Assembly: GCA_041497115.1 (NCBI GenBank)
Contig: JBGQFW010000040.1
Span: 1-35,763 of the forward strand
Length of the DNA: 35,763 nt
Direction: 5' to 3'
Source: AR5 sp041497115
Lineage (GTDB): Bacteria; Methylomirabilota; Methylomirabilia; Rokubacteriales; CSP1-6
The notes beneath the pieces are model-generated. The model was not told the origin of the DNA. It searched no databases and was given only the letters and a program-made list of their open reading frames with translations. The position numbers were made by a program, and so were the translations under genes. Below, piece by piece: positions 13,993 to 24,240 of the stretch (position 1 is its first letter; the number at the start of each line of letters is the position of its first letter).

Positions 13993-14360
13993 CTCACGGG
14001 CTGCACGACGGGCAGGTCGGCCGGCTTGGCGCCCTTCAGGATCTTGTCCACGAGCCGCGCCGCCTGGCGCCCCAGCTCCAGGTCGCCGGTCGAATAGCTC
14101 GCCATCTCGGCGGCCATCTCCGGGAATCGTTCATTCCTCCCCTCCGCCGAGCGGTATTCGATAAGCACGTTCCTGCCCTCGATCCATCCGTGCTGTTGCA
14201 GCCCCTGTCGGAACGCCTCGCAGAGGTGCTGGGTCAATGAGGGGGTGGGAGCGTCGAGGTACCCGATGACCGGAATCTTCTTCACCTGTTGCGCCTGAAC
14301 ACCGATCGGTGCGGCAAGGACGGCGATGACGCCGGCGATGAAGAGACGCCGCTCGATCAT
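13983..14360 (-). pseudogene. internally deleted substrate-binding protein gene (middle copy of the tandem array)
   Basis: 125 codons from ATG 14360, which overlaps the previous stop (ATGA). Residues 1-87 match the first lobe start of its neighbours: an IERRLFIAG leader, IPVIGYLDAPTP, FRQGLQQHGWIEGRNVLIEYRSAEGRNERFPEMAAEMA. From about residue 95 it jumps to the family's end, ARLVDKILKGAKPADLPVVQP, then stops at VRCE, about 30 residues short. Some 170 central residues and the last helix are missing, so it cannot form a binding cleft. The rest of the leader differs from both neighbours, so it is a third paralog that lost its middle rather than a simple neighbour duplication. Confidence 0.8.
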
Positions 14361-15337
14361 TCGATCACCCGGTCTGCCTGCGCCAGCAGGGACGGCGGGA
14401 TGGTAAGGCCGAGCGCCTTGGCGGTTTTGAGATTGATGACGAGCTCGAACTTCGTGGGCTGCTCGATGGGGAGATCGGCCGGTTTCGCGCCCTTCAGAAT
14501 CTTGTCGACATAGAGGGCGGCCCGCCGAAACATGGCAGAGCGGTCCGGCCCGTACGCGACGAGACCGCCAGCATCCGCGAATTCTCTCAGATGAAATATC
14601 GAGGGCAACCGGCTCTGTACCGCAAGGTCCGCGATCCGCTTCAGATGCCCGGCGAACAACGGATCCGGCATGATGGCTACCGCGCCCGCTCGAGCCTTCA
14701 TTGCCGCATCGAACGCCCTGTCGAGCTCGCTGGCGTGCCGCACTGTCAGCGACTGCAGTTGGAGTCCCAGCTCCCGTGCGGGCGCCTGGCTTTCCTTCCA
14801 GCTGATGGGCGACGTCGTGCCCGCCGCATTCCACAGCACGGCCACCCGGGACAGCCCGGGCACGATTTCCTTGAGCAGCGCCAGCCGCTTTCCTGCCATC
14901 TCCGGGGCGATCTGCGACAACCCCGTGAGATTGCCACCGGGGTGCGCGAGACTCTTGACGAGCCCACCGCTGACCGGGTCCCCGGCCGATGCGACCACGA
15001 TGGGAATGTCCCGGGTGGCGTTCTTGGCAGCCAGGGCGTCGGTGTTGACGGCGACGACGATGACGTCGACCTTGAGACGCACGAGCTCGGCGGCGAGCTC
15101 GCGCAGGCGACCCTCCCGCTCGTCTGAATATCGGTACTCGAAGCTGATGTTCTTGCCCTCGATCCACCCGAGGTCGCGGAGACCTTGCCGGAGCGCCTGG
15201 TGCCAGAGCGCCGTCGCGGACGGCGAGAAGGGCGACAACACTCCGATCCGGTACACCCGCTCGGCCGGCTGCGCTTCGGCGACGAGCGGCGCCACCAGAA
15301 CACTTGCGAGACCACCAAGGAATCGCCGGCGATCCAT
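14357..15337 (-). CDS. ABC transporter substrate-binding protein (ABC_sub_bind family, TrpX-like)
   Basis: 326 residues from ATG 15337. It has an Arg-Arg leader (MDRRRFLGGLASVLVAPLVAEAQP), then the family blocks YRIGVLSPFSPSA, LRQGLRDLGWIEGKNISFEYRYSDER, DIPIVVASAGDPVSGGLVKSLAHPGGNLTGLS and the C-terminal INLKTAKALGLTIPPSLLAQADRVIE. It is a soluble periplasmic receptor for an ABC importer; the ligand is unknown and no transporter subunits adjoin. A TTGACC / TACCGT pair with 17-nt spacing ends about 7 nt before the ATG and no ribosome-binding site is seen, so the message could be leaderless. It is the first gene after tRNA-Ser(TGA). Confidence 0.92.
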   Translation of the reverse strand: MDRRRFLGGLASVLVAPLVAEAQPAERVYRIGVLSPFSPSATALWHQALRQGLRDLGWIEGKNISFEYRYSDEREGRLRELAAELVRLKVDVIVVAVNTDALAAKNATRDIPIVVASAGDPVSGGLVKSLAHPGGNLTGLSQIAPEMAGKRLALLKEIVPGLSRVAVLWNAAGTTSPISWKESQAPARELGLQLQSLTVRHASELDRAFDAAMKARAGAVAIMPDPLFAGHLKRIADLAVQSRLPSIFHLREFADAGGLVAYGPDRSAMFRRAALYVDKILKGAKPADLPIEQPTKFELVINLKTAKALGLTIPPSLLAQADRVIE

Positions 15338-15343
15338 GCGGCG

Positions 15344-15372
15344 ACGGTAGGGCGGGCGACGGGCAAGGTCAA
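15344..15372 (-). promoter_or_regulatory. candidate promoter of the substrate-binding protein array, possibly leaderless
   Basis: Minus strand TTGACC (15372-15367), 17-nt spacer, TACCGT (15349-15344). The expected start of transcription falls at or within a base or two of the ATG at 15337. The -10 match is weak (3 of 6). Confidence 0.3.
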
Positions 15373-15387
15373 GTTTGATTGATTTAA

Positions 15388-15476
15388 TGGCGGAGGGCGC
15401 AGGATTCGAACCTGCAAAGGCCTTGCGGCCCGGTGGATTTCAAGTCCACTGCCTTGCCAGTTGAGGCTAGCCCTCC
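15388..15476 (-). tRNA. tRNA-Ser (anticodon TGA)
   Basis: An 89-nt class II tRNA on the minus strand. The acceptor pairs GGAGGGC with GCCCTCC, then G and an encoded CCA. The D-arm is GCC/GGC, the anticodon loop CTTGAAA gives TGA, and a variable arm of about 17 nt carries GGGCC/GGCCT pairing. The T-arm is GCAGGTTCGAATCCTGC. It stands apart from the other three serine tRNAs of the window, between a 79-residue ORF and the binding-protein array. Confidence 0.96.
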
Positions 15477-15507
15477 GTGCGACGACTCAGCGCCCGGTTA
15501 CAGTACA

Positions 15508-15747
15508 TCACGGCGTCCCCTCGTCCTGCCGGAACTCCAGCGCGTCCTCGCCCGCCGGCTCGCGCACGCTGACGGCGCGCGCAAGATCGAAGCCGAGCGG
15601 CTCGAGGAGCGGCCGCAACCGCTCGCGGACGGACTCCGGCAGCAGCCAGTCGCGGTCGAGGATGCGGGTGCGGAGGCCGCCGCGCACGGCTTCCTCGGCG
15701 ACGGCGTGACGCCGGAGCTGCCAGAAGGGGATCCGGACGGCCGTCAA
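15508..15747 (-). CDS. short protein of unknown function coupled to the YkgJ-type gene
   Basis: 79 codons starting at a TTG (15747) that overlaps the upstream stop as TTGA. The peptide looks genuine: TAVRIPFWQLRRHAVAEEA, then ILDRDWLLPESVRERLRPLL, then EPLGFDLARAV and an acidic tail, with an amphipathic helix-turn-helix-like pattern and no low-complexity bias. No family recognised. The alternative is that the frame is chance read-through in GC-rich DNA. The close overlap and the protein-like composition favour a real, translationally coupled gene. Confidence 0.5.
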   Translation of the reverse strand: MTAVRIPFWQLRRHAVAEEAVRGGLRTRILDRDWLLPESVRERLRPLLEPLGFDLARAVSVREPAGEDALEFRQDEGTP

Positions 15748-16463
15748 CGGCCGCGCGGCGTCTCGAGCGCGTCGAGCCAGGCGCCGAGGGCGGCGAGGTG
15801 GAGATCCACGAGCGCGTCGACCTCGGTGGGCGCCGTCAGGCCGCGCGCCGCGCAGTAGGCGCCGACCGTCGCGTCCACGTCGAACCACGGCGTGCCCAGG
15901 GCGCCGGCCTCGAGCTCGTCCATGTCGGCCCGGCGCTCGGTGCGGCGGTCCGCGTCCTCGCCCGGATCGAGGCGCTCCATGATCTCGACCATGCGGTCGT
16001 AGAGGACGCCGTAGCGGTCGCCCATCGCGAAGTACGGCGCGAGCCCCTGGCTGTCGAGAAAGTCCTGCACGGTGCCGGCGGTGCCGTAGACGCCGGCGGT
16101 CTGCGGGTGGGGCTCGAGGTTGCCGAAGCTCTCGTCGCCCTCGGGGGAGACCCAGCGGGCGAGCGGATAGAGGCGGCAGGCGAGCGGCCGGTCGGGATGC
16201 ACCGTGCAGCCCCGCGGCCCCAGAAACACGCAGCCGCGGTCGTCCTCGCGCGTCTGGAGCACGGTGCCGCCCGCCTCCGTGTGGCGGGCGAAGAACTCGG
16301 TCGTGGTGATGCCCAGCCGGCGTGACAGCCGCAGCGCCTCGTACGGCCCCACCCGGATCGCCTTGTTGTGGCAGCACCGGTTGCAGGCGTTGCAGACGTA
16401 CGAGAACGGGCTGTCACGCCGGAAGCTGAAGTCGACCCGCGCGATGGTATCGCCGTACGGCAC
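15744..16463 (-). CDS. YkgJ-family cysteine-cluster protein
   Basis: 239 residues from ATG 16463. The N-terminal half carries the CxxCxxCC-type cluster of the YkgJ/UPF0153 family: C24, C27, C30 and C31 in YVCNACNRCCHNK, then C78, C86 (GCTVHPDRPLAC) and C96 followed by RLYP. These residues are thought to bind zinc or an iron-sulfur centre; the biochemical role is not established. The C-terminal 110 residues are acidic and helical (YDRMVEIMERLDPGEDADRR) and look lineage-specific. It leads a two-gene unit with the 79-codon ORF. Confidence 0.88.
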   Translation of the reverse strand: MPYGDTIARVDFSFRRDSPFSYVCNACNRCCHNKAIRVGPYEALRLSRRLGITTTEFFARHTEAGGTVLQTREDDRGCVFLGPRGCTVHPDRPLACRLYPLARWVSPEGDESFGNLEPHPQTAGVYGTAGTVQDFLDSQGLAPYFAMGDRYGVLYDRMVEIMERLDPGEDADRRTERRADMDELEAGALGTPWFDVDATVGAYCAARGLTAPTEVDALVDLHLAALGAWLDALETPRGR

Positions 16464-16502
16464 GGGCGCGTCTCCCTGGCTTACAGCGGGGCCTGGCGGC
16501 GG

Positions 16503-16880
16503 CTACTTGCCGGTCGCCTTGCCCTCGGCCTTACCGTCAGCCTTGCCGTCGCCCTTGCCCATGCCCTTCATCTCGCCTTTGCCCATGCCCTTGGCGGAGG
16601 CCTTCGCGGTGCCCTTGCCTTCGCCCTTGGCCGCGCCCTTGCCCATGCCCTTGCCGGCGGCCTTGCCGCCCGCCTTGCCCTCGCCCTTCATCTCGCCCTT
16701 GCCCTCGCCCTTCGCGTCGCCCTTGCCCTCGCCCTTCGCATCGCCTTTACCCTGGGCGATCGAGCTGGCGGGACGGACTCCGAGGGCGGCGCCGAACGCG
16801 GCGACGGCAGCGGCCAGTTTCAGGGCCTCGCGGCGGGTGACGTTGGACTGCAGCGGGTTCACGTCGTTGTGTTCGCCCAT
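16503..16880 (-). CDS. Tat-exported Lys/Gly-rich repeat protein
   Basis: 125 residues from ATG 16880, with AAGGAG 5 nt upstream; the frame is open further up but this start has the ribosome-binding site. A twin-arginine leader is clear: NVTRREALKLAAAVAAFGAALG (about 13-34), then RPASSIAQ as the likely cleavage area. The remaining 82 residues are made almost only of G, K, A, E, D and M in imperfect units such as KGEGKGDA, KGEMKGEG and KGMGKG, with lysine at about every second or third place. There is no predicted fold or enzyme motif. A polycationic secreted peptide of this kind could bind anionic polymers, nucleic acid or metal-loaded matrix; that is inference. No partner gene is evident (serS precedes it). 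Confidence 0.8.
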   Translation of the reverse strand: MGEHNDVNPLQSNVTRREALKLAAAVAAFGAALGVRPASSIAQGKGDAKGEGKGDAKGEGKGEMKGEGKAGGKAAGKGMGKGAAKGEGKGTAKASAKGMGKGEMKGMGKGDGKADGKAEGKATGK

Positions 16881-16976
16881 GACGGCTCCTTGATCGGTGA
16901 TTGAACTCCGGCAGTCGGACACTACCACGCGGGCGCCTCGCGCGTAAACCGCTCTCGCGGCCGCGGCCGGGGCTAA

Positions 16977-18269
16977 TTAGCTGCGCGGCGTGAGCCGCTC
17001 GAGACCCGGCAGGTAGGGGCGCAGCGCCTCGGGGATCGTCACGGTGCCGTCGGCGTTCTGGTAGTTCTCCAGCACCGCGACGATCGTGCGGCCGACCGCG
17101 AGGCCCGAGCCGTTGAGCGTGTGAACGAACTCGGGCTTGCCCCCGCCCTCGGGCCGGTAGCGCAGGTCCAGGCGCCGGCCGCCGAAGTCGGCGTAGTTGG
17201 AGCACGAGGAGATCTCGCGGTACTTCCCCTGCCCCGGCAGCCACACCTCGATGTCGTAGCCCTTGGCCGCGCTGAAGCCGACGTCGCCGGCGCAGCGCTC
17301 GACCACCCGGTACGGCAGCGCGAGGCGCTGCAGCACGGTCTCCGCCTCGCGCACCATCGACTCGAGCTCGTCGTAGCTCTGCGGCGCGGCGGCGAGCTTC
17401 ACCAGCTCGACCTTGTCGAACTGGTGATTACGGAAGATCCCCTTCATGTCCGTGCCGTAGGTGCCGGCCTCGCGCCGGGAGCAGGGCGAGAAGGCCGTGT
17501 AGCGGCGCGGCAGCGAGCGCTCGGGCAGCACCTCGCCGGCGTGGAGCGCCGACAGCGAGACCTCGGCGGTCGGGATGAGGTAGAGCGTGCGCCCCTCGTC
17601 GGCCTCCACGGTCTTGAACAGCCCGTCCTCGAACTTCGGCAGCTGGCCGGTGCGCAGCATCGTCTCCGCGCTCACCAGGTGCGGCACCCACACCTCGGTG
17701 TAGCCGTGCTCGCGCGTGTGCAGGTCGAGCATGAACTGCGCGAGCGCCCGCTCCAGCCGCGCGAGCGCGCCCCACAGCACGGCGAAGCGCGCCTTGGCGA
17801 TCTTGACGGCCCGGTCCATGTCGAGCAGCCCCAGCGCCTCGCCCACCTCCTCGTGCGGCTTGGGCGTGAAGTCGAACTGGCGCGGCGTGTCCCACCGGCG
17901 CACCTCGACGTTGTCGGCGTCGCTCTTGCCGCGCGGCACGGAGGGGTGGGGCACGTTGGGCACCTGGGCCAGCAGGGCCGCGACGGCCTCGTCCACCGCC
18001 CTGGCGTCGGCGTCGAGCGCCTTGATGCGATCGCCGACCTCGCGCATGCGCGCCTGCTCGGCGGAGGCGTCCTCGCCGCGGCGCCGGGCCTGGCCGATCG
18101 CCTCGGAGGCGCGGTTGCGGAGCGCCTTGAGATCGTCGGCCTCCTTGATCAGCCGCCGGCGGTCGGCGTCGCGCGCGAGGATCTCCTGGATGAGCTCGGC
18201 GCCGCCCTTGTCGGCGAGCGCGGCGGCCACCGCGTCGGGCTGATCGCGGATCAGCTTGATGTCGAGCAT
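16977..18269 (-). CDS. serS: seryl-tRNA synthetase
   Basis: 430 residues, the standard class II SerRS length. It begins MLDIKLIRDQPDAVAAAL, then the long antiparallel coiled-coil arm (about 27-105: RLIKEADDLKALRNRASEAIG, DRIKALDADARAVDEAVAALL) that contacts the serine tRNA variable arm. Motif 2 is FSPCSRREAGTYGTDMKGIFR-NHQFDKVE and motif 3 is GSGLAVGRTIVAVLENYQ. It charges serine tRNAs, all four of which are encoded in this window. The ATG at 18269 lies 28 nt after the gyrA stop. Longer in-frame starts overlap gyrA and are rejected. Confidence 0.97.
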   Translation of the reverse strand: MLDIKLIRDQPDAVAAALADKGGAELIQEILARDADRRRLIKEADDLKALRNRASEAIGQARRRGEDASAEQARMREVGDRIKALDADARAVDEAVAALLAQVPNVPHPSVPRGKSDADNVEVRRWDTPRQFDFTPKPHEEVGEALGLLDMDRAVKIAKARFAVLWGALARLERALAQFMLDLHTREHGYTEVWVPHLVSAETMLRTGQLPKFEDGLFKTVEADEGRTLYLIPTAEVSLSALHAGEVLPERSLPRRYTAFSPCSRREAGTYGTDMKGIFRNHQFDKVELVKLAAAPQSYDELESMVREAETVLQRLALPYRVVERCAGDVGFSAAKGYDIEVWLPGQGKYREISSCSNYADFGGRRLDLRYRPEGGGKPEFVHTLNGSGLAVGRTIVAVLENYQNADGTVTIPEALRPYLPGLERLTPRS

Positions 18270-18297
18270 CGGCGGGGTGTCGGGCGGCGACCCGGCG

Positions 18298-20736
18298 CTA
18301 CGGCGTGTCAGCGGGGGCCGGCGTCTCGGCCTCGACGCGGGCGATGGAGCCGACATGGTCGTCGGCGTCCAGGTCGATGATGCGCACGCCCATCGTGTTG
18401 CGCCCCTGCGAGGACACCTCGTCGGCGTGCAGGCGGATGATCTTGCCCTTGGTCGTGATGACGAGGACGTCATCGCCGGCACGGACCTGGAGCATCCCGA
18501 CCACGGCGCCGTTACGGTCGCCGGTCTTGATGTCGATGATCCCCTTCCCGCCCCGCCCGGTCAGCCGGTATTCTTCGAGCGGCGTCCGCTTGCCGAAGCC
18601 GCGGTCGGTGATCGTGAGGATCTGGGCCCCCTCCTGCACCACCTCGGCGGCGATGACGGCATCGTCGTCCCCGACCTCGATACCGCGCACCCCGCCGGCA
18701 CCCCGACTCTTCGACAGCACCTCGTCTTCCGAGAAGCGGATGATCATGCCGAGCTTCGTGGCGATCATCACCTCACGGGTGCCGTCGGTGCGGCGAGCGC
18801 TGATGACCTCGTCGCCCTGCTCCAGATCCATCGCCTGGATGCCGCCGGTGCGGATGTGGGCATAGGCTTCCAGCTTCGTTTTCTTGGCCTCGCCGCGCCG
18901 CGTGACGAGCAGGATGAACACACCCGCGCCGAAGTCACGAACCGGCACGCAGGCCGCCACCCGCTCGGCGTCCCGCAGGGCGAGCAGATTCACCATCGCC
19001 TTACCCTTGGCCGCCCGTCCGCCCTCTGGAATCTCGTGCACCTTGAGGCGATGCACCTTGCCGAGGTTGGTGAAGAACAGGAGATAGGAATGGGTCGAGG
19101 CGATGAACAGGTCCTCGACGATGTCCTCCTCCTTGGTCTCCATGCCGGTCACGCCCTTGCCGCCGCGCCGCTGGCTGCGGTACGCCTCGACGTGGGTGCG
19201 CTTGATGTAGCCCGAGCGCGTGATGGTGACGACCATCTCCTCGTCGGCGAGCAGGTCCTCGATCGTCAGCTCGGTGGTCTCGGTCAGGATCTCGGTGCGG
19301 CGGCCGTCGCCGTACGCTTCCCTCACGGCGAGCAGCTCCTCCTTGATGATCCCCATCAGCCTGACGTCGGAGGCGAGGATCGCCTGCAGCTCGGCGATGA
19401 GCCTCAGCGTCTCCTCGTGCTCCTCGATGATCTTCTGCCGCTCCAGCGCGGCCAGCCGGCGCAGCTGCATGTCGAGGATGGCCTTGGCCTGGATCTCCGT
19501 GAGGTCGAGGCGGCGCATCAGCTCCTCGCGCGCGACGTCGGCGTTGGCGGCCTGGCGGATGATGCGGATGACCACGTCGAGCTGCTCGACCGCCTTGCGC
19601 AGGCCGGCCAGGATGTGGGCGCGCTCCTCGGCGCGGGTCAGCTCGAACCGCGTCCGCCGGGTGACGACCTCGCGCCGGAACTTGACGAACGCCTCCAGCA
19701 TCTCCTTGAGGTTGACGACCTGCGGCCGGCGGTCGACGAGGGCCAGCATGATGATCCCGAACGTCGTCTGCATCTGGGTGTGCTTGTAGAGCTGGTTGAG
19801 GAGGATCTGCGGCAGCTCGCCGCGCCCCAGCTCCAGCACCACCCGGATGCCCTCGCGGTTGGACTCGTCGCGGATCTCCGAGATGCCCTCGACCTTCTTC
19901 TCGCGCGACAGCTCCGAGATCTTCTCGATCAGCGAGGCCTTGTTCACCTGGTAGGGCAGCTCGGTGATGATGATGGCCTCGCGCCCGCCGCGCAGCTTCT
20001 CGGCGTGGGCCTTGGCCCGCAGGGTGATGGTGCCGCGCCCCGTCGTGTAGGCCTCGCGGATCCCGCCGGTGCCGTAGATGTAGCCGGCCGTCGGGAAATC
20101 GGGGCCGCTGATGATCTTCATGAGGCCTTCGATCGTCGTCTCCGGCCGATCGATGAGGGCCGTCAGCCCATCCACCACCTCGGAGAGGTTGTGGGGCGGG
20201 ATGTTCGTCGCCATGCCGACCGCGATGCCGGCCGACCCGTTGACGAGCAGGTTGGGGATCCGCGTCGGCAGGACGACCGGCTCCGTCTCGTTGTCGTCGT
20301 AGTTCGGCACGAAGTCGACGGTGTCCTTGTCGATGTCGGCCAGCAGCTCGTGGGCGATGCGGGCCATGCGCGCCTCGGTGTAGCGCATCGCCGCCGCCGG
20401 GTCGCCGTCGATCGAGCCGAAGTTCCCCTGCCCGTCCACCAGCGGGTAGCGCAGCGAGAAGTCCTGCACCATCCGGACGAGCGTCTCGTAGATCGCCGAG
20501 TCACCGTGGGGATGGAACTTGCCCATGCAGTCGCCGACGACGCGGGCCGACTTCTTGTAGCCGCGGTTCCACACCAGGCCGAGCAGCTGCATCGTGTACA
20601 GCACCCGGCGGTGGACCGGCTTGAGGCCGTCGCGGATGTCGGGCAGCGCGCGTCCGACGATGACGGACATCGCGTAGTCCAGGTACGACTTCCGCATCTC
20701 CTCTTCGATCGGGGCGTTGATCTGGCGATCAGGCAT
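18298..20736 (-). CDS. gyrA: DNA gyrase subunit A
   Basis: 812 residues from ATG 20736; a GTG at 20754 would add six. It is the strand-cutting subunit of gyrase. The catalytic tyrosine is Y119 in AAAMRYTEARM. The quinolone-contact region reads HPHGDSAIYETLVRM with Ser80 and Glu84, a wild-type-like pair. The GyrA box QRRGGKG follows in RSQRRGGKGVTGMET, proving GyrA rather than ParC, and leads the six-bladed C-terminal DNA-wrapping domain. The C-terminus ends TPAPADTP, with no long acidic tail. It lies 43 nt after gyrB and 28 nt before serS. Confidence 0.98.
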   Translation of the reverse strand: MPDRQINAPIEEEMRKSYLDYAMSVIVGRALPDIRDGLKPVHRRVLYTMQLLGLVWNRGYKKSARVVGDCMGKFHPHGDSAIYETLVRMVQDFSLRYPLVDGQGNFGSIDGDPAAAMRYTEARMARIAHELLADIDKDTVDFVPNYDDNETEPVVLPTRIPNLLVNGSAGIAVGMATNIPPHNLSEVVDGLTALIDRPETTIEGLMKIISGPDFPTAGYIYGTGGIREAYTTGRGTITLRAKAHAEKLRGGREAIIITELPYQVNKASLIEKISELSREKKVEGISEIRDESNREGIRVVLELGRGELPQILLNQLYKHTQMQTTFGIIMLALVDRRPQVVNLKEMLEAFVKFRREVVTRRTRFELTRAEERAHILAGLRKAVEQLDVVIRIIRQAANADVAREELMRRLDLTEIQAKAILDMQLRRLAALERQKIIEEHEETLRLIAELQAILASDVRLMGIIKEELLAVREAYGDGRRTEILTETTELTIEDLLADEEMVVTITRSGYIKRTHVEAYRSQRRGGKGVTGMETKEEDIVEDLFIASTHSYLLFFTNLGKVHRLKVHEIPEGGRAAKGKAMVNLLALRDAERVAACVPVRDFGAGVFILLVTRRGEAKKTKLEAYAHIRTGGIQAMDLEQGDEVISARRTDGTREVMIATKLGMIIRFSEDEVLSKSRGAGGVRGIEVGDDDAVIAAEVVQEGAQILTITDRGFGKRTPLEEYRLTGRGGKGIIDIKTGDRNGAVVGMLQVRAGDDVLVITTKGKIIRLHADEVSSQGRNTMGVRIIDLDADDHVGSIARVEAETPAPADTP

Positions 20737-20779
20737 CTTGGTCAGGCCACCCACGTTTCAAGGCGTGCAAGCGCTCCGT

Positions 20780-23154
<2,375 letters not shown>

Positions 23155-23158
<4 letters not shown>

Positions 23159-24204
23159 GCCGCGACGATCCCTCCCTCATCGACGATCCAGCGCGCGGCG
23201 TCGCCCACGGTGAGCGGCTCCGGCGAGGTCAGGAATACCTGCTCGGCCGTCCGGATCTCGTGCAGCACGTTGTCGCGGACCCCGGGATCCAGCTCGGAGA
23301 GCGCGTCGTCGAGCACCAGCACCGGCGCGGTCCCCGCCGCCTCGGTCACCGGCAACACCTCGCCGAGTCGCAGGGCCAGCGCCAGCAACCGCTGCTGGCC
23401 GCGCGAGCCGAACGCCCGCGCGTCGATGCCGTCCAGCTCGATGGACAGGTCGTCGCGGTGCGGGCCCACCAGGGTCTGGCCGCGCCGCAGCTCGGCGGCG
23501 CGCGCCTGCTCGAGCGCGGCGATCAGGGCCGCCGGCTCGGTCGCCTCACCGATCACGCTGCGATAGCCGATCTGCACCTTCTGGCGCTCCCCGCTGATCG
23601 CCGGATAGACCCGCGCCAGCTCCGTCTGCAGGGCGGCCACCGCGCGGCGCCGCCGCTCGATCAGCTCGACGCCGACGGCGGCGACCTGCTCGTCCCACGG
23701 CGCCAGCCGCTCGGCCGTCGCGCGCATCTGCAGCACGTGGTTGCGCTGCTCCAGGAGGCGCCGGTACCGCAGCAGCGCCGGGAGATGGCTCGGATAGAGC
23801 CGCGTGGCGAAGCCGTCGATGAACGTCCGGCGCGCGGCGGGGCCGCCGTGGATGATCGCCAGGTCCTGCCAGCCGAAGGCAATCACGCGAGCCCACGGGC
23901 ACGTCTCACCGATCGCCTGCCAGTTCCCGTTCTCCCGCCGCTGCAGCAGCCGCCGAAGGGTGCGGCTGCCCTCGGCGCGCTGGAGGTCTCCGCTCAGGAC
24001 CGCCCCGTCCGCTCCCCACCGCGGCAGCTCGCCCAGGCGAGTGGTCCGAAATGAACGTCCGGTCAGCAGGACGCCGAGCGCCTCTAGAAGATTGGTCTTA
24101 CCCTGAGCGTTCCGGCCGGTGATGAGGTTGAGCCGCGTCGAAGGGCGATAGGAAAGGGTGCGATAGTTACGAAAATCGAGGAGCTGAACACACCCTATCT
24201 GCAC
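23155..24204 (-). CDS. recF: DNA replication and repair protein RecF
   Basis: 349 residues of an ABC/SMC-like ATPase. Walker A is GRNAQGKTNLLEA (30-42), the signature motif is SRGQQRLLALAL and Walker B is VLVLDDALSELD, so the active site is complete. It binds gapped DNA and with RecO and RecR loads RecA; recR is also in this window. The likely start is GTG at 24204, just after an AGAGG. Its stop overlaps the gyrB start by 4 nt. Confidence 0.96.
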
Positions 24205-24240
24205 CCTCTAAGGCTCCCATTTTGCGAGCGAAATTCATCA

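Noticed and set aside
16503..16760. CRISPR-like short repeats in the DNA
   Set aside because: The repeats are irregular, in codon phase and explained by the KGxGKG peptide; there are no spacer-like unique segments of constant length.
16204..16893. Proline/leucine-rich repeat protein on the plus strand opposite the Lys/Gly repeat gene
   Set aside because: It is the antisense reading of the GKG-repeat codons; the minus frame has the ribosome-binding site and Tat leader.
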